A stretch of DNA of 39,041 nucleotides from positions 1 through 39,041 of the IMG/VR virus record IMGVR_UViG_3300036444_000044. The stretch is one strand, 5' to 3'. Position 1 is the stretch's first letter; each line of letters opens with the position of its first letter. This document shows, one piece after another, positions 22,582 through 29,470 of this stretch. The stretch comes from a virus. A program made the translations under genes and the position numbers. The notes under the pieces were generated by a model. That model saw only the letters and a program-made list of their open reading frames with translations, was not told the origin of the DNA and ran no database searches.

Positions 22582-24830
22582 TGCTGCACCTCGCGGGCGA
22601 TCTCGCCTGTGGCGGCGTCAGTGGCTGCGTTGCTGACCTTGGCCTTGCTGCCGATGTTGGCTACCTCGATGCGGGTCGCAGCCTCAAGCTCTGCCTTCCA
22701 GCGGTTGAAGCCGTCTTCACGAAACTTGGCTTCCTGCTCGTACTGCATGCGCAACTGGGCTAGCCGGGCCTCGTTCTGGATCTTGAAGGCTTGTTGCTCA
22801 GCCTCGGCGCGCTGGCGGTTCGTGTCCACCTCGGCTTGCATCTGCATGCGCATGCGCTCGAGTTCCGCCTGTTGTGCGAGTTCGGCCTGTTTCCCTTGCG
22901 CGTCGGCCTGAAGCTTGGCGGCGTCGCTCTGCTGCTGTGCCTGCGCCTTGATCTGGGCGACTTGCAGGGCAGGATCGGGCTGCGGAGGCGGCGGGCTCGG
23001 CAGCTTGGCCTCTGGGCCAGGATCGGCGAGGAAGTCCCCCACGTTCTTGAACCCACCCAGCGCGATCATCTTGGCCTGCGTGGTGTAAATCTGCTGCGGC
23101 TTGACCATCATCGGGCCGAGCGGGCTTTGTGCGAGGCCCATCTGGGTCTGGAACACGTTGTTGAGCACGGCAAGTTGCTTGTCCTTGTCGCCCGTACCGA
23201 GACCGACATTGACGGTCATGTCGTAGCCGTCGTGCCATTCGTTCGGGTCCAGCTCAACGAAGTCACCGCGCAGCTTGAATGCAAGCGGCTGCATGTCGCC
23301 AGAGGTCAGGAGACGCAATACGCCCTTGAAAATGGGCTTGACGACCGTTTCGGCCATGATCCGCGCGATGAGCTTGATCCGGGACTTGGCGGCGTTGGCG
23401 GTCATCATGACTTCGGCAGCGGTGCGGTCTGGACGCAGCGCGTTCGGGTCGAGGCCCTGCTGTTGCTTGGAAACGCCCGTGCGCTTCTCGCCCATTTGAT
23501 CGACGTACTCGAGCAGCGGGAACATCTGGTTGCCGACGAAGGTTGTCGGCTCCATCTGGACGGCGCCCATCGACCTGACACGGATGTTCACGCCCGGACG
23601 CCCGTCAAGGAGGTCATCGACGTTGGCCTGCGGTGCGTCGTTGCCATCCACGAGCACCAGCTTGCGCGGGTTGTTGGATGCAAAGGCGTTGTTCACCACT
23701 CCACGGGTCAGATCGGTCTTGAGCGTCTGCAGATCACTCATGATCTCGGCAACGCTCATGCCGTCCCAGCGATGCTGCACGAGGATGGGCGAGCCAGTCG
23801 AAACCGGCACTTCGTCGCATTCCTCGTTGCTCAGGATCTTGCCGTCGAGGCGGTAGATCTCGCGGCGCTCGGCGATGCCGTCTCCGTCGAAGTCCACGAG
23901 CACCCATTCAATGCGCAAATAGCCTCGCGTGAGACTCTCGTCGTCCGTCTCCACCGCGTTGACTGGATCGTTGATCTCGTTCGTCAGGCCGCGACGGCTG
24001 CGGCGCTGCTCGATCGACTCGCCAACGCCAGGCTGCACGCTTCCCGCCAGTTCTTCGGCGGTCACGTCATCGAAGCCCATCTGCTTGAGGTCCGAAAGCG
24101 TGACTTCGATGTTGCGGGCCACATAGGGGCATTCCGCGAGCATTGGGCTTGTCCAGTCGCGCTGGATCAGCAGGTTGTCGGGCTCGAAAGCGTCGATCCT
24201 GATCACCTGGCGCTCGGTCATGCGCGAGATCATCGCGTTGACCAACGTCTGCATGATCGGCTGGCCCATCTCGTCTATGACGGGCTGGCCGGTCATCGGG
24301 TCGATCAAGGGCTGCGGCTCTGCTTCTTCGGCCGCTACGATCTTGACGCCCTTCTCCTCCTGCATCAGCGCCAGCATCTCGAGGCTGACGCCGTTCAAGC
24401 GCTCCTTGCGGTTGGTCCGCTCGGTTTCCTTGCGCCAGTGGACAGCACAATTCTTGAACATCAGGGCGTCCTTGAACGCCGTGTACAGCGTCAGGAAGCC
24501 GTTGTTCTGCTTGTAGAAGACGTAGTTCGCGGCGTCGGTGGCCTGGTCGGCCCCCTTGGCATCCGAAGCCTGCGTGGGCTCGAATACAACCGCATCGTCG
24601 CTGCTCACGAACATGTCGAGCAGATCGGGAAGGATCCACTCGACAGTGTCCTGAACTTCAGACGTGACGATGGACGACCAGCCATCTTCCTCGTTCCCGT
24701 AGGGCTGGCGATAGTATTCTTTCGCCGCAGCTCGCCTTTCCTGCGCGAGCGTGCCCCACACGAACTGGGCAGAGTTCTCTTCCAACTCCTGGAGCATGCC
24801 CAAGAGCTTGTCGTCGTCCATCTTTGCCAC
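22578..24830 (-). CDS. Portal protein, SU10 type
   Basis: A 750-aa portal that forms the dodecameric DNA channel. The core shows WSSIVTSEVQDTVEWILPDLLDMFVSSDDAVVFEP, WRKETERTNRKERL, LVDFDGDGIAERREIYRLDGKIL and a central helix region (DLQTLKTDLTRGVVNNAFASNNPRKL), familiar from the large SU10-like portals. The last 170 residues are a Gln/Ala/Glu-rich helical barrel (QVAQIKAQAQQQSDAAKLQADAQGKQ...). The start is GTG 24830 or ATG 24821. The gene lies between an unknown protein and a small helical one, and the N-terminal segment with the SU10-like capsid argues for one head module. Confidence 0.88.
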   Translation of the reverse strand: MAKMDDDKLLGMLQELEENSAQFVWGTLAQERRAAAKEYYRQPYGNEEDGWSSIVTSEVQDTVEWILPDLLDMFVSSDDAVVFEPTQASDAKGADQATDAANYVFYKQNNGFLTLYTAFKDALMFKNCAVHWRKETERTNRKERLNGVSLEMLALMQEEKGVKIVAAEEAEPQPLIDPMTGQPVIDEMGQPIMQTLVNAMISRMTERQVIRIDAFEPDNLLIQRDWTSPMLAECPYVARNIEVTLSDLKQMGFDDVTAEELAGSVQPGVGESIEQRRSRRGLTNEINDPVNAVETDDESLTRGYLRIEWVLVDFDGDGIAERREIYRLDGKILSNEECDEVPVSTGSPILVQHRWDGMSVAEIMSDLQTLKTDLTRGVVNNAFASNNPRKLVLVDGNDAPQANVDDLLDGRPGVNIRVRSMGAVQMEPTTFVGNQMFPLLEYVDQMGEKRTGVSKQQQGLDPNALRPDRTAAEVMMTANAAKSRIKLIARIMAETVVKPIFKGVLRLLTSGDMQPLAFKLRGDFVELDPNEWHDGYDMTVNVGLGTGDKDKQLAVLNNVFQTQMGLAQSPLGPMMVKPQQIYTTQAKMIALGGFKNVGDFLADPGPEAKLPSPPPPQPDPALQVAQIKAQAQQQSDAAKLQADAQGKQAELAQQAELERMRMQMQAEVDTNRQRAEAEQQAFKIQNEARLAQLRMQYEQEAKFREDGFNRWKAELEAATRIEVANIGSKAKVSNAATDAATGEIAREVQQ

Positions 24831-24833
24831 GGC

Positions 24834-25427
24834 TTAGCGCTTCTTCTTGCCGGTTTCGGCAGTGCCGATGACGCCCTTGGTCTCGCGGGCCACCTGAGCG
24901 ACAGCCGCGGTCTTCTCTTCGTCCGTCGCCTTGATGTTGCCCTTCGGCTCGATCTGATTGGCGATGGTCGCGAGTTCCTCAGCGGTCGGCTCTGCAGAAG
25001 CGAGGTTTGCGCCGCTTTCCAGCTGGTCAGCCGTCACGACACCGGATTCGCCGGCAAGCTGCGGCTTGTCGCTCGAGGTCGTCGGGTTGGGCGTGTGAGC
25101 GTCCTTGCCCGAGATCACGTCCGAGGTCAGTTGCTCTTCGGCACGTTCACGCAGTGCGTCAAGGTCTGTGCCAAGCGCAGCAGCAGCCGGAACGTCGCCC
25201 GATTGCTTCATGCCTTGCGGGACCGTCATCGGCGTGACGCGGCGCTTGTCTTCGGCGGTTTCCTCAAGGGGCGACTCCTTCGGGAAGGGAGGCACACCGA
25301 CTCGCTGAGAGCCATCCGGGTAGGTGTGGACTTCTGCGCGGGGCGTGTTCTTCGCCTCCTTGTCGGCCGCTTCCTTGCGGTTCTCAGCCAGTGCGGCTTC
25401 AAGATCGTTGCGAGTTTTCGCGTTCAT
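24834..25427 (-). CDS. Hypothetical protein between terminase and portal
   Basis: A 197-aa acidic protein, largely disordered and without a recognisable domain (KESPLEETAEDKRRVTPMTVPQGMKQSGD...DSLTSDVISGKDAHTPNPTTSSDKP in outline). Short helices occur at residues 5-25 and near the C-terminus, which ends with a Lys-rich GKKKR. AAGGAG precedes ATG 25427; a longer frame overlapping the terminase is rejected. It lies three bases before the portal gene start. Confidence 0.62.
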   Translation of the reverse strand: MNAKTRNDLEAALAENRKEAADKEAKNTPRAEVHTYPDGSQRVGVPPFPKESPLEETAEDKRRVTPMTVPQGMKQSGDVPAAAALGTDLDALRERAEEQLTSDVISGKDAHTPNPTTSSDKPQLAGESGVVTADQLESGANLASAEPTAEELATIANQIEPKGNIKATDEEKTAAVAQVARETKGVIGTAETGKKKR

Positions 25428-25527
25428 AGTTTGCTCCTTTGGCCCCAAAGGCCGGTTGGTTGAGCAGCCCACGGTCGAGGGTTGCGGGCGACAGACTGAA
25501 GTCGTCGCTGATGCCCATTTCTGGGCG

Positions 25528-26775
25528 TCATGCCAGCATGCGGCTCTTGTAGACAAGCGGTTTCATCGCCGCTGAATTGCCCATCTCTTCCACCGCCATG
25601 GCGGCGTAGCGGAACATGTCCGCGCCATGGCTGTATTCGTCATGCAGCGGAGAGTCGGGCTCTCGCGTCTGCTTGTTGATCGCACGCTGGTAGCGCTTCA
25701 AGCACTCGAGCAGGCGAGCCGTCTTGTCTTCGTCGAAGTACACCCGCGGGAACATCATTCGAGCGGCCTTGATGCCCTCTTCGATGTCCAACTGAGGGAG
25801 CACCTTCACATTCCGCCCCATCGCCTTCAGGGCCTCTTCCGTGCTCTTGCCGGTCTGGATGTTCCTGGCCCGGCCGTCACGGGGAATGAAGTCCACCCCC
25901 CAGCGATACGGGCGCTTCTCGATCTGCGACACGTACCAGTCGAGCGTGTGGTGCGAGTCCTCGATGTAGTCGATGCACCGCACCTCAGCACCTGAGCGCT
26001 GCCAGAACCCGATGGTCATGGCGTCGTTCCAACCCAAGTCCCAGACCGTATGGACCTTCAGGAGCGGGTCATACGGAACGAGGCGAGCGCGCTTTTCCTC
26101 GTACAGCCGCTCTATTTCGTAGCGGTAGATCGCACCTTCTGCGACACGCTTTGGTTGACCGCCCCAGATGTTGGGGTAGTTGTCCGGGTCACGACGCAAC
26201 GTGTCCTGCCGCTCCATCTCCAGCTCAGGACCAAACCAAGGGTTGTCGTCCCAGTTCATCTGGATCACGAAGTCTTCCGGCGCGGCGTGAACGACGAAAC
26301 GCTGGTACGTCTCGTCCGTCTCCATGTCGGGGTTGAACGTGATCCAGATTTCAGAACCAGCCTTGCGGATGGTCGGCGTCAGGATGTCCCAACTACGCTT
26401 CGTGACGGTCTGCGCTTCCTCGATCCAGCAGATGTCGCAGCCCTCGAAGGACTTGATCGACTCGACCGTGTGCTGCGCCAGGCCAGCGAACAAGAACAGA
26501 CTGCCGTTCTTTCCTCGAATCTCTGTCTCCAGAATGTCGAAGAAAGCACCCAGGCCCATTGCCTGGATCTGGTCACTCAGAAGCCGATGGACCGAATCCT
26601 TGATCGACTTCTGCACCTCCCGAGCACAGAGAACACGAATCGGCCTCTGCGCCGCCAGGACAAGCAAAGCGCGGGCGAATCCCCAAGACTTGCCGGACCC
26701 ACGACCGCCGTAAGCAACCTTCTTCCGGTTTGGACGGAAGAGCGGCTGCAGCTTCTCGGGAAGTTGGACGTTCAC
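25528..26775 (-). CDS. terL: Terminase large subunit
   Basis: A 415-aa packaging motor and nuclease. The ATPase half has Walker A GGRGSGKS (23-30), Walker B CDICWIEEA (113-121) and a coupling motif TFNP (146-149). DDNPW at 176-180 is typical of the Terminase_3 family. The nuclease half shows its acidic residues in VWDLGWND (Asp246, Asp251) and SHGADMFRY (Asp386). It drives DNA into the prohead and makes the packaging cuts. The start at ATG 26775 overlaps the small-subunit stop. Confidence 0.95.
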   Translation of the reverse strand: MNVQLPEKLQPLFRPNRKKVAYGGRGSGKSWGFARALLVLAAQRPIRVLCAREVQKSIKDSVHRLLSDQIQAMGLGAFFDILETEIRGKNGSLFLFAGLAQHTVESIKSFEGCDICWIEEAQTVTKRSWDILTPTIRKAGSEIWITFNPDMETDETYQRFVVHAAPEDFVIQMNWDDNPWFGPELEMERQDTLRRDPDNYPNIWGGQPKRVAEGAIYRYEIERLYEEKRARLVPYDPLLKVHTVWDLGWNDAMTIGFWQRSGAEVRCIDYIEDSHHTLDWYVSQIEKRPYRWGVDFIPRDGRARNIQTGKSTEEALKAMGRNVKVLPQLDIEEGIKAARMMFPRVYFDEDKTARLLECLKRYQRAINKQTREPDSPLHDEYSHGADMFRYAAMAVEEMGNSAAMKPLVYKSRMLA

Positions 26776-27083
26776 TTGTTGCCAACGAACTGCACCGTCA
26801 GGCTGTGATCGATTGCCCCGCCGTCCTTGCCCGTGTGCTCAATCGCAGCCAGCTTCGGATGGATGTACGGCGCGGCATCCTTCGCGAAACCCGCCGCCTT
26901 CTCGAGATCACCAGAGGCGCGAAACTCGTTCATCGCCTCAAGCATCACTTCAAGCGGCGTTATGCCAGCAGCAGCGGCCTTGTCTGCAATCTCACGCGTC
27001 TTCTGCGTGGCAGACCCAGCCTTGCGACCAGCGCCCTTGCGAACACCTCCGCGCTTTGATTGGGTTTGATTGTTTTCAGACAT
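26772..27083 (-). CDS. terS: Terminase small subunit-like protein
   Basis: A 103-aa basic-to-acidic protein: N-terminal KRGGVRKGAGRKAGSATQKTREIADKAAAAGITPLEVMLEAM, then a helix and PYIHPKLAAIEHTGKDGGAI. This layout (a GAGRK element then a helical segment and a conserved 'PKL' tail) is typical of small terminase-associated proteins directly upstream of a large subunit. It overlaps that gene by four bases. It is the first gene of the late block, right behind two tandem terminators. No classic helix-turn-helix can be read, so DNA recognition is inferred. Confidence 0.75.
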   Translation of the reverse strand: MSENNQTQSKRGGVRKGAGRKAGSATQKTREIADKAAAAGITPLEVMLEAMNEFRASGDLEKAAGFAKDAAPYIHPKLAAIEHTGKDGGAIDHSLTVQFVGNK

Positions 27084-27120
27084 TTTGATTTCCGGGGCTA
27101 CCGAGGCTTATCCGTAGGTT

Positions 27121-27157
27121 GAAATGAAAATGCCCGCCGATCTTGCGAAGGGCGGGC
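27121..27157 (-). terminator. Second tandem terminator before the late genes
   Basis: On the minus strand GCCCGCC (27151-27157 complement) pairs with GGCGGGC (27132-27138 complement) over a 12-base loop, followed by ATTTTCATTT. It lies about 50 bases before the small-terminase start, downstream of another hairpin at 27182-27205. Confidence 0.75.
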
Positions 27158-27181
27158 TAAGGCTGGTGGTCAGCCAAGGAG

Positions 27182-27205
27182 AAAAAATCCGAGGCTTCCA
27201 CTCGG
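27182..27205 (-). terminator. First tandem terminator before the late genes
   Basis: On the minus strand CCGAG-TGGAAGC-CTCGG (27189-27205) is followed by A and six Ts. Together with the next hairpin it should stop transcription entering the late genes unless it is antiterminated. Confidence 0.75.
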
Positions 27206-27736
27206 TGCGGGAGTCAGCTGGATCAGGCTTACGCTGCCGTTTGGTCAGAGACCGTTCGGGTTGGCGTCCCTCTGGCGGATGACCGATCCGCACAACTCGG
27301 TGTAACTCCCCCGGATTCGAGGGAATTGCGTGGGTGCCGGGCTAGACCTGAGGCTATGAGCCAGATGAGGTGATGGTCTGCCCGGCGTACTGGTTTGGCA
27401 GATTTAGCTCAAATACTGCCTAGATGAGTGCGAGGTGAAAAACTCCTGACGGTTTACCCGCCGCCCGAGCGCGCAAGGCTGGCGCCGGTCCCGGGGCGGT
27501 GCTGGCTGCGATGGCAGGCTGAGCTACACCGCTGGAGACAGTCACCCGGAAGCGCCCGAACTCTCAGGCTGTTGCGATCCGGGAGGCCGATAAGGGAATT
27601 TCCGTTTCGGACTTGAGCCTGATGCCGAGGCAGAGCAGGAACGAGAAAAGCCGCCTAAGGGTGAAACCTCAGCCGAGTTGCGCGGGCAAACACCTAGCAA
27701 TGCGTGAAGCTTTGTTGCTAATGTTTGTTTTCTGTA
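27206..27736. other. Gene-free leader region before the late operon
   Basis: About 530 bases without a convincing open frame on either strand; the frames present are short, Arg/Pro-rich and lack ribosome binding sites. On the minus strand an imperfect hairpin CTGAGG-tttcac-CCTTAG followed by GGCGGCTTTTCT (about 27645-27680) may be a further terminator or pause site. By position this should contain the late promoter and the site where a Q-type protein loads, but I see no consensus -35/-10 pair. I find no tRNA-like fold. Confidence 0.5.
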
Positions 27737-27949
27737 TCACTCAGTCTGGAGAGCATCAGGACCGGCTGGTATCCGTTGTTCGATGGCCCCCAGCAGTTGA
27801 ACAGAAGACCGAATGTTCTCAAGTTTCTTCTTCGCATCTTCTTCATCGATTGCGAAGAAGTTAAGTGCCCACCGAGAGCCTCGGTGGGTGTACTCGGCGG
27901 CGTACTCCGTCTGGGCTTTCCAGCCGTCTATGTGCGCGTTCTCATCCAT
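27737..27949 (-). CDS. Small hypothetical protein
   Basis: A 70-aa acidic protein (DENAHIDGWKAQTEYAAEYTHRGSRWALNFFAIDEEDAKKKLENIRSS in outline) with a beta-beta-alpha look. The start at ATG 27949 uses GGAG at 27959-27962 of the opposite strand. It is divergent from the DUF1508 gene, with 14 bases between the start codons. I know no family. Confidence 0.6.
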   Translation of the reverse strand: MDENAHIDGWKAQTEYAAEYTHRGSRWALNFFAIDEEDAKKKLENIRSSVQLLGAIEQRIPAGPDALQTE

Positions 27950-27953
27950 GGAA

Positions 27954-27962
27954 GGAGACTCC
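27954..27962. promoter_or_regulatory. Palindromic ribosome binding site shared by two divergent genes
   Basis: GGAGACTCC reads GGAG on both strands. It lies six bases before GTG 27964 on the plus strand and nine bases before ATG 27949 on the minus strand, so the same nine base pairs encode the Shine-Dalgarno sequence for both genes. The promoters must then lie within or beyond the opposite coding sequences. Confidence 0.65.
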
Positions 27963-27963
27963 T

Positions 27964-28137
27964 GTGTATTTTGAAATCTATCCATCAGGATTGCAGTGGC
28001 GCTGGCGACTGAAAGCAGCGAATCACCAAATCATTGCGTCGGGCGAGGCCTACACCAACAAAGCAAACTGCCTTCACGCCATAGAGTTGATGAAGCAGAC
28101 CACGGTAGTTACGCCCGTCTACGAACGTCAGGCATAG
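27964..28137 (+). CDS. DUF1508/YegP-type small protein
   Basis: A 57-aa protein (FEIYPSGLQWRWRLKAANHQIIASGEAYTNKANC...AIELMKQTT) that fits the DUF1508/YegP repeat as I know it: F-E-(I/V)-Y...W-R-W-R-L-K-A-x-N...I-(I/L)-A-x-S/G-E-x-Y-x-x-K-A-x-C. One repeat is present. The function of the family is unknown; members are common in phages and bacteria. The start GTG 27964 has AGGAG six bases upstream; the longer frame from 27865 runs antisense through the neighbour. It is the only plus-strand gene between the Q-like gene and the late block. Confidence 0.82.
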   Translation: MYFEIYPSGLQWRWRLKAANHQIIASGEAYTNKANCLHAIELMKQTTVVTPVYERQA

Positions 28138-28144
28138 ATCGGCC

Positions 28145-28179
28145 AAAAACAAAACCCGCCGAGATTGCTCTGGGCGGGT
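28145..28179 (-). terminator. Intrinsic terminator after the Q-like gene
   Basis: On the minus strand ACCCGCC...GGCGGGT (28154-28160 and 28173-28179) with a 12-base loop is followed by TTTGTTTTT. It ends the early leftward transcript about 120 bases after the Q-like gene and is also close to the end of the DUF1508 gene on the other strand. Confidence 0.75.
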
Positions 28180-28298
28180 CTTCGGCCTGCAGAGACAGCT
28201 CCGCCATCAACGGCTGGGCTGCTCTTATTTTTCCCGGAACACCCGGGATCTGTACAGGCGATAGCATTTTACGCCACTGAGTTGCGTTAGCGCAAGCG

Positions 28299-28844
28299 CT
28301 ACTCGCGCGCAGCTTCCGCCGTTGCGAGCTTGAGATCAAGATAGCCGGCGATCTGCTTCATCGCCTCTGGCCCTGCCATCGCTTGATGCCGCTCCATGTG
28401 CGCTACCAGCCAGTCCGCCACTTCCGCATGCTCTTTGAAGAGCTTGGCAAGTGAGGTCCGCCCAGTGCCCTTGCAGGGGCTGCATCGCACGCCGAGAGTG
28501 GTGCTGCCGGGAATCACCGTAGCCCCATGCCCTTCGCAGTACTCGCATGTCGGGTTGCGGTGCCAGGCGACACAGCCCTGCGCTAGATCGTAGGCTTGGA
28601 CGCGATTCAGCTTGACGCCAAGCGCCCTCGCCTGCCGCCATGCGTCATCCGCCAGGATCTCGACCAGTTCGCGCGCTGCGGTCCCGTCGCCGAGGAAGAG
28701 GCGCTGCAGCGCTACGGCAAGAGGGAACTGGCGCGCTGCCAGGCCCATGGCGCCCAGGACATCGGAGTCGGAGCGCGTCGTGCGTTCTGCGATCGCCAGG
28801 TTGGTGGACCGAACGGCGGAGGCGTACCGCTCAATCACCTTCAT
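28299..28844 (-). CDS. Q-like late-gene regulator with DnaJ-type zinc finger
   Basis: A 181-aa protein. The middle contains C-x-x-C-x-G-H-G (about residues 99-106) and, about 20 residues on, C-x-x-C-x-G-T-G-R, a four-Cys zinc-finger arrangement of the DnaJ type that is also found in phage antitermination proteins of the Q group. The flanks are helical. It is the last gene of the leftward early operon, followed by a terminator and then, after a leader region with two more terminators, by the late genes: the position of Q in lambdoid phages. Antitermination is an inference from finger and location; a plain DNA-binding regulator is the alternative. Confidence 0.62.
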   Translation of the reverse strand: MKVIERYASAVRSTNLAIAERTTRSDSDVLGAMGLAARQFPLAVALQRLFLGDGTAARELVEILADDAWRQARALGVKLNRVQAYDLAQGCVAWHRNPTCEYCEGHGATVIPGSTTLGVRCSPCKGTGRTSLAKLFKEHAEVADWLVAHMERHQAMAGPEAMKQIAGYLDLKLATAEAARE

Positions 28845-29095
28845 GCGCGGCCTTTCAGGCTATCGCCGATGCGAGCCGCGAGATTGCGCCTACTTCCATC
28901 CACGGACGGCCGCCCGGTTCCGTCCTCGAGGCGGCGGAGCATCTCGCTCAGCTCGGCATCAGTCACTTGCCCTCGGCCCTTCAGCAAGATCATGAGCGCT
29001 GCGATCACCTCTGCCGTGGCAGCTCGGTGCGCGTTCATGGTGTCGGAGAAGAAGTCGGAGTGCTTCAGGTACTGCTCGAATTCGCGCATGCTCAT
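28841..29095 (-). CDS. Small hypothetical early protein
   Basis: An 84-aa helical protein (MSMREFEQYLKHSDFFSDTMNAHRAATAEVIAALMILL, then QVTDAELSEMLRRLEDGTGRPSVDGSRRNLAARIGDSLKG in outline). GGGAGG stands seven bases before ATG 29095, and the stop overlaps the Q-like gene (ATGA), which suggests translational coupling. No family recognised. Confidence 0.65.
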   Translation of the reverse strand: MSMREFEQYLKHSDFFSDTMNAHRAATAEVIAALMILLKGRGQVTDAELSEMLRRLEDGTGRPSVDGSRRNLAARIGDSLKGRA

Positions 29096-29149
29096 TGCCG
29101 TGCCTCCCGATGGGCGCCGGCATTTCTCGGCACGACAGGTGGGCAGCCG

Positions 29150-29389
29150 TCAGACCTCGTCTTCGCCTGGGTTGTACAAATCCCGCACGATGGCTCGCTC
29201 TTCCCGGATTGGGCGCAGCTCTTCCGCTTTGGCGACGCACTCGTCCTTGCTGCCGGTGAACAGAAGCAGGTAGTCGTTCTGCACGTTGTTGACAAAGAAG
29301 CGCATGCCGCTTTTGCAGGTGCGTTCCAGCGGTTCGATGTGGAAGCTGTTGGACCTGCGGCTCCACAGGAGTGTGAAAGGATCAGGCAT
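29150..29389 (-). CDS. Small hypothetical early protein
   Basis: A 79-aa protein with a beta-rich start (FTLLWSRRSNSFHIEPLERTCKSGMRFFVNN) and a helical, acidic end (KDECVAKAEELRPIREERAIVRDLYNPGEDEV). AAGGAC precedes the ATG. It follows the primase-helicase by about 80 bases. A different frame covering the same DNA (Cys/Ser/Arg-rich) is judged a shadow. Confidence 0.62.
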   Translation of the reverse strand: MPDPFTLLWSRRSNSFHIEPLERTCKSGMRFFVNNVQNDYLLLFTGSKDECVAKAEELRPIREERAIVRDLYNPGEDEV

Positions 29390-29470
29390 ATAAGGCGTCC
29401 TTCAGCGTTAGTCGAGAACTCCCCAGGGCAGGCACAACATTGGGCGCCTCTGCCCGTTGGTTGCGGTGGT

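Noticed and set aside
22791-25463. 890-aa open frame on the plus strand opposite the portal gene
   Set aside because: It is a shadow of the GC-biased portal and neighbouring genes: composition is His/Leu/Arg/Val-rich without domains, it runs across three minus-strand genes with good ribosome binding sites, and it has no plausible start signal.
27108-27293. 61-aa minus-strand frame before the terminase genes
   Set aside because: It runs through both tandem terminator hairpins, has no ribosome binding site and ends in hairpin-encoded residues. The terminators explain the sequence better.
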